DNA from: Polaromonas sp.
Lineage (GTDB): Bacteria > Pseudomonadota > Gammaproteobacteria > Burkholderiales > Burkholderiaceae_C
Length of the DNA: 50,992 nt
Assembly (NCBI RefSeq): GCF_018780625.1
Contig: NZ_JADMJK010000007.1
Span: forward strand, 1-50,992
Reading direction: 5' to 3'
Below are positions 38,808 to 47,386 of this stretch, in pieces. The notes below the pieces were generated by a model that saw nothing but the letters and a program-made list of their open reading frames with translations, did not search any database and was not told the DNA's origin. Numbering within the stretch: the stretch's first letter is position 1; the number at the start of each line of letters is the position of its first letter. Position numbers and translations under genes: made by a program.

Positions 38808-39257
38808 ATGCGCAAACCAACGATTCTGGTGGTGGAGGACAACCCCGACCACCTCGAATTAACCCTGACCACGCTACAGCAGCATGGTTTGCCGCACGCG
38901 ATCGTGGTGGTCCATGATGGGCTGGAAGCCCTCGATTACCTGTTTTGCGAGGGTCTTTTCTGCGACCGCGACCCCGACCCCGACCATCAACCCTATCTGG
39001 TCCTGCTCGACCTGGGTCTACCCAAGCTCAGCGGCTTGGCCGTGATGCAACGCATGCGGGACGATCCCCGAACGTTCTTTATCCCCGTCATCATGCTGAC
39101 ATCAGCGAGTGAGCAGTCACAGGCTGTGATTGCATTCAAGGGAGGACTCAACAGTTACGTGAGCAAGCCACTTGACTACTATGTGTTCGAAGAAAAACTT
39201 CAGCAGCTCAACGAGATCTGGCGCACCTCCGACCTTGCCCCCCTGGGCAATAACTAA
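38808..39257 (+). CDS. Stand-alone response regulator (Rcp1/CheY-like receiver)
   Basis: A single receiver-domain protein of 149 residues. Acidic residues in ILVVEDNPDHLEL, phospho-acceptor D68 in LVLLDLGLPKLSG, Thr/Ser in VIMLTSASEQSQ, and Lys in YVSKPLDYYVFEE are all present, so it should be phosphorylatable. An insertion of acidic residues (CDRDPDPDHQP) before the phospho-Asp strand is typical of the Rcp1 group associated with phytochrome-type kinases. No output domain, no histidine kinase nearby. ATG 38808 is preferred over the TTG at 38781. Partner kinase unknown. Confidence 0.9.
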   Translation: MRKPTILVVEDNPDHLELTLTTLQQHGLPHAIVVVHDGLEALDYLFCEGLFCDRDPDPDHQPYLVLLDLGLPKLSGLAVMQRMRDDPRTFFIPVIMLTSASEQSQAVIAFKGGLNSYVSKPLDYYVFEEKLQQLNEIWRTSDLAPLGNN

Positions 39258-39359
39258 TACGCCGGCGGCCCGGCGATGGCCACTGAAACCCAATTCACTC
39301 CGCGTGACGCAAGGAACAGTTTTTTGCCGGTCCGGTGGATTGGGATCTCCGAATTGCGC

Positions 39360-39788
39360 TTAATTGGAAACCACCTCGAATGTTCGGCCATCGGCTAACG
39401 ATGTTGAGTTCTGGCCCTGAACAATAAGCGGCGCAAACACCCGAACAACCGTGGTGCTAGGAACCTTGAACTCCACTTCCAGAGTGGACTTCCCCGTACC
39501 CTTGGTTATCGTCTGTGCGCCTTGAGCAATGTCGGAATTGTCAGCGGCCAGCACAACAAGCTTGATTGTTCCTGATTCTGCGGTCAGGACATGGCTGACA
39601 TCGACCTTCAGCTTGACTTGCTCTCCAGAGCGAAGCACTTGGGTTGTATCAGGTGAAATGGACGTAATTTGCGCCAATGAACCGAACGGCGGAGTCTCGG
39701 CAAGTTGCTCCGTGCGTTGGCAACCCATCAAAAGGGAAGAAACAGCAATTGAGGCAAAAATCGAGCACAGGAATTTTTTAGGAATCAT
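39360..39788 (-). CDS. Small lipoprotein of unknown function
   Basis: A 142-residue exported lipoprotein not recognised as a family. MIPKKFLCSIFASIAVSSLLMGCQRTEQ shows a basic start, hydrophobic core and lipobox LLMGC. The rest is Ser/Thr-rich with many beta-strand-like segments (EQVKLKVDVSHVLTAESGTIKLVVLAA; KGTGKSTLEVEFKVPSTTVVRVFAPLIVQ), which looks like an immunoglobulin-like beta-sandwich. Upstream frames to 39980 lack a signal; ATG 39788 fits the lipobox. It ends convergently with the response-regulator gene. Confidence 0.75.
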   Translation of the reverse strand: MIPKKFLCSIFASIAVSSLLMGCQRTEQLAETPPFGSLAQITSISPDTTQVLRSGEQVKLKVDVSHVLTAESGTIKLVVLAADNSDIAQGAQTITKGTGKSTLEVEFKVPSTTVVRVFAPLIVQGQNSTSLADGRTFEVVSN

Positions 39789-39976
39789 GGATTTCAAAGT
39801 TAATGTGGACCGCCACGCAATCCCGTTAGTGGACAACGCCTGGAGTTTTTTGACCGTCTTCTTGCGCGTCTTATTGCGCGTCTCCGGGGCGACGACTTTC
39901 ATGGCTTGTCTGCCGCCATGGAAGTTTGCGCCGTAAACCTCAGGTCGGCAAGCGTGAGACCGTATGGCGCAATGAC

Positions 39977-40405
39977 TCACAGCAGTTCAAGCGTGTTTTT
40001 GTCAGGCATCCCGCCAAAAAAGCGTTCCAGCGCCTGGGCGAACAAAGGCTCTTGCGGGGCGACCTGCGCGAAAAGCGTCATGCATGACGAGAATTTGAGG
40101 TCATCAGGGGAGTCAAAAATATCGTGGGCAGTTTTGTCGCTGACGGCCAACACCAGCTTCGTGCATTCCTTCAGGCGTGGGCCAAGGACTGCGTGCTGCC
40201 AATAGGCAATCGCCTCGTCCCTGGACTCAATGCCAAAGTGCCTGGCGATGGTGCTTCGGCCCAGGGCCTTGAGTTGAGGAAAGACGAACCACATCCAGTG
40301 GCTGGTCTTTTCCCCATCGGCGAGCTCTTCCAGGACCGAGGCATAGACGCGGTCTTGGGCTTCTACAAACCGCTCAAGGCCTTGCGTTGTTAAATTAAAT
40401 TGCAC
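39977..40405 (-). CDS. DUF1810 family protein
   Basis: A 142-residue cytosolic protein of the DUF1810 family, function unknown. It opens MQFNLTTQGLERFVEAQDRVYASVLEELADGEKTSHWMWFVFPQLKALGRSTIARHFGI, with the family-typical WMWFVFPQ stretch, then AYWQHAVLGPRLKECTKLVL and DIFDSPDDLKFSSCMTLFA. No signal or membrane span. Standalone gene between the lipoprotein and phasin genes. Confidence 0.9.
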   Translation of the reverse strand: MQFNLTTQGLERFVEAQDRVYASVLEELADGEKTSHWMWFVFPQLKALGRSTIARHFGIESRDEAIAYWQHAVLGPRLKECTKLVLAVSDKTAHDIFDSPDDLKFSSCMTLFAQVAPQEPLFAQALERFFGGMPDKNTLELL

Positions 40406-40454
40406 AATTTTTTCAACGAAGCGGCCGGGTCACCGTGCGCCAGGTGCGCTCAGC

Positions 40455-40916
40455 TCAGCCTCCGCGGGCCTTCTTGACTGCCGAGGCACCCGTCTTCATT
40501 GCTGATTCCATGGCGGTCTCCATCGTGGAGGCAGCAGATTTCAGTCCTTTTCCGACATTAGCAAAGACTTCCGGCGCTGGATGTGCCTTTTGCAGCGCAT
40601 CGAAGCTGGTGTGAAATTGCTCAAAACCCAGCGCAGTGACGTCTTTCAGATTCTTGGTTGCCATTGCCAGGCCATTTTCTGCCGAGGCCTTCATGGCTTC
40701 AAAAGCAGCTTGCGGCTCCTTGATGCTTTTAAATGACTCAACGGTTTCAGCAACGGCAGCTTGCGCAACTTGTGCCTGTTTCTGTGCCAGGTCACCCCAG
40801 GCCTTGAGTTGCTCCATCACGGGCTTGAAAGCTTCCTGGGAGGCAGCAGGGTTGAACTTCTCCGCATTTTCTTTCATGGTTTTTGCGATGGACTCAAAAG
40901 GGGAATTGGAAAACAT
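40455..40916 (-). CDS. Phasin family protein
   Basis: Coats polyhydroxyalkanoate granules and controls their size. The 153-residue product contains the phasin region SIAKTMKENAEKFNPAASQEAFKPVMEQLKAWGDLAQKQAQVAQAAVAETVESFKSI and repeated Ala-rich amphipathic helices. A basic C-terminus (AVKKARGG) is present. AAAGG lies 6 nt before ATG 40916, and TTGCAGCGCAGCAA (40937-40950), a PhaR-like operator, lies 20 bp upstream. No PHA synthase gene is in this window. Confidence 0.92.
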   Translation of the reverse strand: MFSNSPFESIAKTMKENAEKFNPAASQEAFKPVMEQLKAWGDLAQKQAQVAQAAVAETVESFKSIKEPQAAFEAMKASAENGLAMATKNLKDVTALGFEQFHTSFDALQKAHPAPEVFANVGKGLKSAASTMETAMESAMKTGASAVKKARGG

Positions 40917-40936
40917 GAATGGCCTTTGTAAAATTG

Positions 40937-40950
40937 TTGCAGCGCAGCAA
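40937..40950. promoter_or_regulatory. Possible PhaR operator before the phasin gene
   Basis: TTGC-AGCGCA-GCAA is a near-perfect palindrome 20 bp upstream of the phasin start, matching the type of TTGC/GCAA sites reported for the PHA-responsive repressor PhaR. Assignment rests on motif and context only. Confidence 0.4.
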
Positions 40951-41158
40951 TTATGGAACAGAAATGCCTGGAATTGCAGATTAGAAAGCAGTGCTCGAAC
41001 ATCATTAGTAGTGACGCCCTCCTGAGCCCTATCGCATGGTGCAACGCGTGACAGTAATAGTCATCGAGAACGATGCAATAAATTCCCAGGGTCTCAGTCG
41101 CAGATGAGCTTGGCGCCGTCGCGGCGCTGTGCCATAGCGCCCCATGGCAACCCGTTGA

Positions 41159-41713
41159 TTACTCCCGGTGAGGCGTCTTCTCGAGCCGCTGGAGGTCAAA
41201 CCCCTTGCGAGTCAGCCGCCCCAGCAAGGCATCATACGCAGCAGAGTCGACCTTCCTGGTCCTGGACAAAATCCACAGGTACTCGCGTTTGGGCTCACTG
41301 ACCGCTACCAGCTGGTAGTCAGGGTCGAGGTCGATGACCCAGTAATCTCCCCATATCGCTGGTATGAAGGACAACCATGCCGGAGCGAATCGGACTTCCA
41401 GCATGGAAGAAGTCTTTTCCCCAATCTGCCGAGCGCTACCGACGGCCTCTTTCATCTCGCCGTTTTCCTGGCTGCAAAGGTTGATGACCTGAACCTTGCC
41501 GCCTGGCAGCAAGCTGTACTCTGCCCGCGTGTCCGCCACGCATTTCTTCTGAAACCAGGCCGGGAATTTGGCAATTTCGTACCAGGTACCCATGTAGCGT
41601 GAGACATCAAGGGCACTGATGGCCGTCAGGGGCGGCACTGGCGGTGAGTTGTCGGCAGCATGTGCGAATGTTCCACTGAGAACAAGGATGGCGGCAGAAA
41701 TTAGTGTTTTCAT
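41159..41713 (-). CDS. blc: Bacterial lipocalin (Blc-like)
   Basis: A 184-residue exported lipocalin. A signal peptide MKTLISAAILVLSGTFAHAAD has no lipobox Cys, so it should be periplasmic rather than a lipoprotein, unlike E. coli Blc. The lipocalin core has LDVSRYMGTWYEIAKFPAWFQKKC, with the GxW motif, then YWVIDLDPDYQLVAVSEPKREYLWILSRTRK. Lipocalins of this group bind lysophospholipids or fatty acids and respond to envelope stress. Start 41713 matches the signal peptide. Divergent from the DUF5710 gene. Confidence 0.9.
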   Translation of the reverse strand: MKTLISAAILVLSGTFAHAADNSPPVPPLTAISALDVSRYMGTWYEIAKFPAWFQKKCVADTRAEYSLLPGGKVQVINLCSQENGEMKEAVGSARQIGEKTSSMLEVRFAPAWLSFIPAIWGDYWVIDLDPDYQLVAVSEPKREYLWILSRTRKVDSAAYDALLGRLTRKGFDLQRLEKTPHRE

Positions 41714-41877
41714 TTCGGTTCCATCAAAGGGAATGCCATGGATACGTGCCATCTTCTCACCCATGCGGCATGATTTTTCCTGCTCAAAATTCATCACCTT
41801 TGCGGGTCTGGCGCGCATAGATAAAAAGGTGGCGGCGAGCGAGCGCTTGCCTTGCGCGACAACGGATAATTCGCAGG

Positions 41878-42192
41878 ATGAGAATCAATTTAGTCACGCC
41901 GTTTTCGGAAAAGGACGCCGCAAAGGCGCTTGGAGCCCGTTGGGACGCCACCAAAAAGCTCTGGTATATCGTCGATGTTACAGACCTCACCCCGTTCATG
42001 CGCTGGATTCCAAATATGGAAGCGGCCACGGGTAGCGCGGATGTTGAGGCTACACCACCCAGCGCAAAGCCCAAAAATACGGCTCCGAGAGCATCCAAGG
42101 CTTCTGCACCGGCCAAGTCCGTCATGGTAGTTCCACACTGTGGATGCGATGTTCTTCCCTGGGACGATTGCGAGCACACAGCCAGACAGTGA
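41878..42192 (+). CDS. DUF5710 domain protein
   Basis: A 104-residue protein with an N-terminal DUF5710-like segment (MRINLVTPFSEKDAAKALGARWDATKKLWYIVDVTDLTPFMRWI), known from DNA-primase-like and conjugative-transfer proteins but also standing alone; the GARWDATKKLWYI core is clear. The rest is Ala/Ser/Pro/Lys-rich with a C-terminal CGCDVLPWDDCEH Cys-rich tail, perhaps a small metal site. Function unknown. Short hypothetical gene in a lower-density region between the lipocalin gene and tRNA-His. Confidence 0.75.
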   Translation: MRINLVTPFSEKDAAKALGARWDATKKLWYIVDVTDLTPFMRWIPNMEAATGSADVEATPPSAKPKNTAPRASKASAPAKSVMVVPHCGCDVLPWDDCEHTARQ

Positions 42193-42366
42193 CGACTCGA
42201 AGATGGCTGCATCACGACGAAACCGGGGGTTGAGGTGCCGCCTCGACAGCGTTAACCAGCATCGCTATGGTGTTCAGTTCGGCCCTTGCAGGACTTTTGG
42301 ACGGGGGCTACACGGGACAAAACCCCGTACTGATGGCTACAAGAAGCAATTAACAGCACCAACAAA

Positions 42367-42397
42367 AAAGCCTGCTATCAGCTAAATAGCAGGCTTT
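42367..42397 (-). terminator. Terminator after tRNA-His
   Basis: Perfect 12-bp arms AAAGCCTGCTAT (42367-42378) and ATAGCAGGCTTT (42386-42397) with a 7-nt loop, followed on the minus strand by a T-run. It ends the transcript containing ppiD and tRNA-His. Confidence 0.9.
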
Positions 42398-42419
42398 GCA
42401 TGTGCCGTAAGGCTTTATT

Positions 42420-42496
42420 TGGGGTGGCTGATGGGGCTCGAACCCACGACAACAGGAATCACAATCCTGGACTCTACCAACTGAGCTACAGCCACC
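42420..42496 (-). tRNA. tRNA-His (anticodon GTG)
   Basis: A 77-nt cloverleaf read on the minus strand. The acceptor arm starts GGTGGCT, with the extra 5' G (G-1) typical of tRNA-His pairing with C73; D-loop GCTCAGTTGGTAGAG, anticodon loop TTGTGAT giving GTG, T-arm GTGGGTTCGAGCCCC, and an encoded CCA end. It lies 36 bp downstream of ppiD on the same strand and before a terminator. Confidence 0.98.
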
Positions 42497-42532
42497 GAAG
42501 CTCCATATTATAGCGACAAAGCAGACGTAAAT

Positions 42533-44470
42533 TTACTGTGTCACGCCTACTTGTGCATTTGCATTGCCAGAAACGGGCTTGGCAACCAGGATTTTTGCAT
42601 TGAACCGTTCCTTCAGTCCGTTGTAATAAGCCAGACTCTCGGCGGAGGTCCAGCGCTGCGTGTATTGCATGCGTTCTTGCTCGGCCACGGCCTCAGGCGG
42701 TGGCACGCGCGGTACCACCTTGCCAACCTTCACGATGGCATATCCCTGGGCGCCCAGATCTACGCCTGCAAACGCTGGCAAGGCTGACGCATCAGTACGC
42801 ATTGCGGCATCAATCACTGGAAGCGGCAACTCTTGCGTTTGCTCCCTCGACACCTGAACCGGAGCGGGAAGCGCCGCAGAGGCTGGCGCAGCCCTCCATG
42901 CAGCCAATTTCGCAATGCCGTCCTTGCGCGCCTCTTCTGCGCCGCGCTGGGCCAGCAAACGCTGGCGCACGACACCTTTAACTTCGGCAAAAGGCTGCGT
43001 CTGCGCCGGGAAATACTGGACGATACGGCCTGAAACCAGTTGGCTGGGTGCAACCTCAATGGCTTCCGTGTTGCGCTTTTTCTCAATCGCATCGGGCGCG
43101 AACAGTACATTGAGGAATTTGGCGTTGGCAAGAACACCCGTGGTGCCCGCCGCAGGCTGGCGACTCACATTGGTCGCTGTCTTGACATCGAGTTTCAGGC
43201 GCTCGGCAACCGGCTTGAGACTGTCCGACTGCTCATAGACGCCGTTCGTAAAAGCTTCAACCGACTCAGAATATTTCTTCTGGGCTTGTTGCTTTGCCAA
43301 ATCAGCCTCCAACTCAGGCCTCATTTCTTCAAAGCTGCGCTGCTTGGGCGCCTTGATGTCAGTCAACTTGATGATGTGATAACCAAAGTCGGACTCTACG
43401 ACATCACTGATGTCGCCGATCTTCATCGCGAAGGCAGCATCTTCAAAAGGCTTGACCATGGCGCCGCGGGCAAAAAAGTCAAGGTCGCCGCCCTGGGATG
43501 CGGAGCCGGGGTCTTGTGAATTTTTGGCGGCGATCTCGGCAAATGTCCCTGGGGATTTTTTGACCATTGCGAGCAGCTCGTCAGCTTTGGCTTTTGCCTT
43601 TTCGCGGTCAGCAGCAGATGCGGTCTTGGGCGATGTGATCAGGATATGGCTGGCGCGTCGCTCTTCGGCACCGCTCAGTCGCTGGGCATTCTGCTCGTAA
43701 TAGGTTTTGAGATCTGCTTCATTGACCGTCATACTTTTCTTGATGCTGTCCACGTCCAGCAACACATATTCAATAGTTGCCCGCTCAGGCGCCTGAAAGA
43801 GCTTTTCATTGGCCTTGTAAAACTGCTCAAGGTCGGCATCAGTCGGATTCAGCTTGGCCGCGAAATCGGCGCTATTGAAGCGGGCCACCTGGATTTCCCG
43901 CTTTTCGAAGTAGGCATTGAGCGCGAGGTCTGCGGCCGCTTTTGGTGCAAATCCGCTGGCACCAATTCCGACCAGCACTTGTCGGTTAGACAGATCGGAA
44001 CGCACGTTGGCCTCAAACATCTCGGGGCTCAGGCCCTGGCTGCCCAACAGCTGGCGATAGCGCTCCATGTCGAGTGTGCCGTCGGGTCGGCGCAAGGATG
44101 CGATTTCAGGGCTTTCCTGCAACTCGCGCGCGAGGCGCTGGTCACTGGTGGCGAGCTTGAACTTGTTCGCTGCAGCGGCAACCACGCGGTCACGCACCAG
44201 GCGCTCCAGGGTGGCGTAACGCGCCTCGGGCGAATCCAGCAGCTTGACGTCCAGCGAGGGCATGGAGGTGCGCAAGCGGTCCACTTCGATCTGGTGTGCC
44301 CGGTCCCACTCCGACTGGCCTATTTCCTTGCCATCGACCTTGGCAACCGCAGCGCCATTTCCACCGGAGCGGTTGTAGCCATCCAGGCCAAACAATATAA
44401 AGGAAGGAACGATCAGCAAAAACAGCAGCCCCATGGTGACTTTGGTGTGCTTGCGAATGAAATCAAACAT
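42533..44470 (-). CDS. ppiD: Peptidyl-prolyl isomerase PpiD (SurA_N-parvulin)
   Basis: Inner-membrane periplasmic chaperone acting near SecYEG exit. The 645-residue protein (E. coli PpiD 623) starts MFDFIRKHTKVTMGLLFLLIVPSFILFGLDG, a cytosolic tail and membrane anchor, then an N-terminal chaperone domain and a parvulin domain with RASHILITSPKTASAADREKAKAKADELL, GSASQGGDLDFFARGAMVKPFEDAAFAM and DFGYHIIKLTDIKAPK, then a C-terminal chaperone region. A longer frame to 44542 would read through the tRNA-Val terminator, so ATG 44470 is preferred. Placed after HU and tRNA-Val, as in hup-ppiD operons. Confidence 0.95.
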   Translation of the reverse strand: MFDFIRKHTKVTMGLLFLLIVPSFILFGLDGYNRSGGNGAAVAKVDGKEIGQSEWDRAHQIEVDRLRTSMPSLDVKLLDSPEARYATLERLVRDRVVAAAANKFKLATSDQRLARELQESPEIASLRRPDGTLDMERYRQLLGSQGLSPEMFEANVRSDLSNRQVLVGIGASGFAPKAAADLALNAYFEKREIQVARFNSADFAAKLNPTDADLEQFYKANEKLFQAPERATIEYVLLDVDSIKKSMTVNEADLKTYYEQNAQRLSGAEERRASHILITSPKTASAADREKAKAKADELLAMVKKSPGTFAEIAAKNSQDPGSASQGGDLDFFARGAMVKPFEDAAFAMKIGDISDVVESDFGYHIIKLTDIKAPKQRSFEEMRPELEADLAKQQAQKKYSESVEAFTNGVYEQSDSLKPVAERLKLDVKTATNVSRQPAAGTTGVLANAKFLNVLFAPDAIEKKRNTEAIEVAPSQLVSGRIVQYFPAQTQPFAEVKGVVRQRLLAQRGAEEARKDGIAKLAAWRAAPASAALPAPVQVSREQTQELPLPVIDAAMRTDASALPAFAGVDLGAQGYAIVKVGKVVPRVPPPEAVAEQERMQYTQRWTSAESLAYYNGLKERFNAKILVAKPVSGNANAQVGVTQ

Positions 44471-44510
44471 CTCGAATTTCCTGTGTGACAGCTCGAATGA
44501 ACTCAACAAT

Positions 44511-44539
44511 AAAAAAGGCGAACATAGTTCGCCTTTTTT
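44511..44539 (-). terminator. Terminator between tRNA-Val and ppiD
   Basis: Perfect 13-bp arms AAAAAAGGCGAAC (44511-44523) and GTTCGCCTTTTTT (44527-44539) with a 3-nt loop; on the minus strand it ends in a T-run, 9 bp downstream of tRNA-Val. It separates hup-tRNA-Val from ppiD. Confidence 0.9.
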
Positions 44540-44547
44540 CAAGTGGG

Positions 44548-44623
44548 TGGTGGGTGCTGACGGGCTCGAACCGCCGACCTACGCCGTGTAAGGGCGCTGC
44601 TCTACCAACTGAGCTAAGCACCC
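44548..44623 (-). tRNA. tRNA-Val (anticodon TAC)
   Basis: A 76-nt cloverleaf on the minus strand: acceptor GGGTGCT, D-arm AGCTCAGTTGGTAGAGC, anticodon loop CTTACAC giving TAC, T-arm GGCGGTTCGAGCCCG, encoded CCA end. It begins 17 bp after the HU stop codon, so it is probably cut from the hup transcript. Confidence 0.98.
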
Positions 44624-44640
44624 CACTTTAAATCTTCGTA

Positions 44641-44913
44641 TCAGTTCAAAGCGTCCTTGAGCGCTTTGCCCGGACGGAACTTTGGAACCTTGGCAGCCTT
44701 GATTTTAATCGCATCGCCGGTACGCGGGTTACGACCCGTGCGCGCAGCGCGTTTGCCTACCGCAAATGTACCAAAACCGACCAGAGACACAGAGCCTCCT
44801 TTTTTCAGAGTTGCCTTCACGGCGCCAATGGTGGACTCCAACGCACGCGTTGCGGCAGCCTTGGAAATATCCGCATTCTTTGCAATGTGCTCGATCAGTT
44901 CAGTCTTGTTCAC
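44641..44913 (-). CDS. hup: Nucleoid protein HU-beta
   Basis: Histone-like DNA-binding protein. The 90 residues start [90 protein letters not shown]-type, with the HU signature [18 protein letters not shown] in the DNA-binding arm. The ATG has AGGGGCTCC-type spacing and no upstream alternative. Located just before tRNA-Val and ppiD, like hupB-ppiD. Confirmed by full-length match to the family. Confidence 0.97.
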   Translation of the reverse strand: MNKTELIEHIAKNADISKAAATRALESTIGAVKATLKKGGSVSLVGFGTFAVGKRAARTGRNPRTGDAIKIKAAKVPKFRPGKALKDALN

Positions 44914-45173
44914 AAGGAGCCCCTCGTTATTTGATAAGTTAATCTGTTTGTCTCTAAAAAATATCTCCCGGGGACATCGTTGTGCCAGCGGGAGTTGCGT
45001 GTGCAGGTTTTCTGCCGATTCCGATTAGAGCCATGGACTTCCAACCTGTCAATACAGCAGCTATTTTTTACAGCGTGAGGACGCGAATTCTAGTCTCTTT
45101 TTCCCGGCTTTCAGGACGCATGCGGACGCAAGACGGCTAATTTTCGCGCTTGACAAAAATACCCCCTACCCTC

Positions 45174-46271
45174 TCACAAGGCAGCAGCAATGGCTTTCCC
45201 GACATCTGCGGTACCGGCGTTGCCGCCCAGATCCGGTGTGCGTGGTGCGCCATTCGCGGGAAGCAGCACCTTTTCGATGGCAGCAAGAATACCGTCGTGG
45301 GCGTCCTTGAAGCCCAGAAACTCCAGCATCATGGCACCGCACCAGATCTGGCCGATCGGGTTGGCAATGTTGCGCCCGGCAATGTCGGGCGCCGAACCAT
45401 GAACCGGCTCGAACAGCGAGGGAAACTTGCGTTCCGGGTTGAGGTTGGCGCTGGGTGCAATGCCGATGGTTCCGGTGCAGGCTGGCCCCAGGTCGCTCAG
45501 GATGTCGCCAAACAGGTTGCTGGCCACCACCACGTCAAAGAAGTCGGGGCGCTGCACAAAGTGCGCCGTCAAAATGTCAATGTGAAACTTGTCCAGCTGG
45601 ATGGCTGGATAATTTTTGGCCATCTCGACTACCCGCTCGTCCCAGTACGGCATGGAAATAGATATCCCATTGGACTTGGTCGCGCTGGTCAGGTGCTTTT
45701 TGGGCCGGGTCTGCGCCAGCTCGAACGCAAACTTCAGCACGCGGTCCACGCCGATGCGGGTGAACACCGACTCCTGCAACACAAACTCGCGATCGGTTCC
45801 CGGAAACGCCTTGCCGCCAATGCTGGAATACTCACCTTCGGTGTTTTCACGCACGATGTAAAAATCAATCTCGCCAGGCTGACGCGGGCTGCCGTCACGC
45901 CTGACCACCGGCGCGATGATGCCGGGCATGAGCCGCGCGGGCCGCAGGTTGATGTACTGGTCGAACTCGCGCCTGAACAGCAGCAGCGAGCCCCACAGCG
46001 ACACATGGTCGGCAATCTTGTCGGGCCAGCCAACCGCGCCAAAGTAAATCGCATCATGTCCGCCAATCTGGTCTTTCCAGTCGTCGGGCATCATCTTGCC
46101 GTGCTTTTCAAAATAGTCCCAGCTGGAGAAATCGAAATGATCGAACTGCAGATCAATGCCGTACTTGACGGCAGCGGCTTCCAGCACGCGAATGCCTTCG
46201 GGCATGACTTCCTTGCCAATGCCGTCGCCTGCGATGACTGCAATTCTCTTTTTTCCGGTGTTCTTGTTCAT
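45174..46271 (-). CDS. ttuC: Tartrate/D-malate dehydrogenase (TtuC-type)
   Basis: NAD-dependent beta-decarboxylating dehydrogenase of the isocitrate/isopropylmalate family; TtuC proteins act on tartrate, D-malate or related hydroxyacids. The 365 residues contain KRIAVIAGDGIGKEVMPEGIRVLEAAA, INLRPARLMPGI, YIVRENTEGEYSSIGG and SDLGPACTGTIGIAPSANLNP, as in the family. ATG 46271 has AAGGA 10 nt upstream; a TTG at 46280 is worse. Divergent from a LysR gene whose product may sense its substrate. Not isopropylmalate dehydrogenase, because no leuC/leuD genes are near, though this is context only. Confidence 0.92.
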   Translation of the reverse strand: MNKNTGKKRIAVIAGDGIGKEVMPEGIRVLEAAAVKYGIDLQFDHFDFSSWDYFEKHGKMMPDDWKDQIGGHDAIYFGAVGWPDKIADHVSLWGSLLLFRREFDQYINLRPARLMPGIIAPVVRRDGSPRQPGEIDFYIVRENTEGEYSSIGGKAFPGTDREFVLQESVFTRIGVDRVLKFAFELAQTRPKKHLTSATKSNGISISMPYWDERVVEMAKNYPAIQLDKFHIDILTAHFVQRPDFFDVVVASNLFGDILSDLGPACTGTIGIAPSANLNPERKFPSLFEPVHGSAPDIAGRNIANPIGQIWCGAMMLEFLGFKDAHDGILAAIEKVLLPANGAPRTPDLGGNAGTADVGKAIAAAL

Positions 46272-46380
46272 GGGAAGCAATTCCTTTATTTCGGTTTTTT
46301 GAAAAGATCAGGTGCTGCGTCGCACCCTCGTCTGAGGCAGATTTTGTAGCAGCAGCAGAGTTTATTCAAGCAACAATACA

Positions 46381-46395
46381 GCAATCAATTATTGC
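46381..46395. promoter_or_regulatory. Candidate LysR-family operator
   Basis: GCAAT-CAATT-ATTGC, an imperfect 15-bp palindrome (6 of 7 pairs), 13 bp before the LysR start in the 137-bp gap shared with ttuC. Such sites are typical for LysR-type autoregulation. Prediction only. Confidence 0.4.
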
Positions 46396-46408
46396 CACAA
46401 AGGAATGA

Positions 46409-47386
46409 ATGGACCGCAGTGACCTTGAACTCGTACTGGCGGTGCGCACGCACGGCAGCCTGGCAGGCGCCGCACGCAGTCTGGATGTGGCGCCCCCTGT
46501 CGTGACCAAGCGGCTGGCAGCCCTGGAGGCCAGGCTGGGGCAGCGGCTGTTTCAGCGCACCACCCGGCGCGTCAGCCCGACCGCCGAGGGCGAGACGGTG
46601 TGTGAGCGCGCAATGGTGTTGCTACAGGGATTTGTGGCGCTCGAAGCGGAGTTGCAGGAGCGAAAGGCCGAACCCACAGGCCTGATACGGCTGGCGGCCA
46701 CTTTCGGCTTCGGTCGCTTGTGGGTGGGGCCAGCCCTGGCCCGCTTTCAGGAACGCTACCCGCGAATCGACATTCAGCTGCAACTGACCGAGCAGCTGCC
46801 CGATCTCTCGCTGCAAGCCTATGACGGCGCCATCTGGCTCTGGTCGGTCGCGAATCGGCAGGCGGGGCAATGGGTGTCGCGCCGGCTGGCACCGAACCAA
46901 CGCGTCCTGGTGGCCTCCAGCCGCTACCTCGCGCAGCACGGCGCACCGTCCAGCCTGCAGGATTTACAGCGCCACGCCTGCCTGATCGTGCGGGAAAACG
47001 GCAACGCCCAGGATCAGCGCTTCGATGTCTGGACCTTGCACCAGGCGCAGCACGCTGCACCCGAACGGGTGCGGGTGCGCGGGCCGCTGTCCAGCAACTC
47101 TGGCGAGTTGGTGCGGGACTGGTGCCTGGCCGGCCGCGGCATCATGCTGCGCAGTCTCTGGGACATTGCCCCGCAGCTGGCGAGCGGGGAGCTGGTGCGC
47201 GTATTGCCGCACCACGCCATGCTGGAAGCCGACATTCACTGGCTCGCACCCTTGCGCCCGGACGCGCCCCGGCGCATCCGCTTGCTCATCGACTTTTTGA
47301 TCGAACAGTTCCAGGGCGCACCCTGGGAAACTAGGCGGCCTTCGGCCTGGCGGGCCGCACCACCAGGCTCACGCCCAGCGCCGTGA
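46409..47386 (+). CDS. LysR-family transcriptional regulator
   Basis: A 325-residue LysR regulator. The N-terminal winged helix-turn-helix is MDRSDLELVLAVRTHGSLAGAARSLDVAPPVVTKRLAALEARLGQRLFQRTTRRVSPT, followed by the periplasmic-binding-protein-like effector domain (LIRLAATFGFGRLWVGPAL, VRVRGPLSSNSGELVRDWCLAGRGIMLRSLWDI). AAAGGAATGA precedes ATG 46409. It is divergent from ttuC, which it probably controls, and its 3' end overlaps the convergent EamA gene by 56 bp. Confidence 0.95.
   Translation: MDRSDLELVLAVRTHGSLAGAARSLDVAPPVVTKRLAALEARLGQRLFQRTTRRVSPTAEGETVCERAMVLLQGFVALEAELQERKAEPTGLIRLAATFGFGRLWVGPALARFQERYPRIDIQLQLTEQLPDLSLQAYDGAIWLWSVANRQAGQWVSRRLAPNQRVLVASSRYLAQHGAPSSLQDLQRHACLIVRENGNAQDQRFDVWTLHQAQHAAPERVRVRGPLSSNSGELVRDWCLAGRGIMLRSLWDIAPQLASGELVRVLPHHAMLEADIHWLAPLRPDAPRRIRLLIDFLIEQFQGAPWETRRPSAWRAAPPGSRPAP

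Noticed and set aside
42193-42366. Possible hidden gene or RNA between DUF5710 and tRNA-His.
   Set aside because: No credible start, ribosome site or conserved secondary structure could be recognised; only the tRNA terminator is supported.
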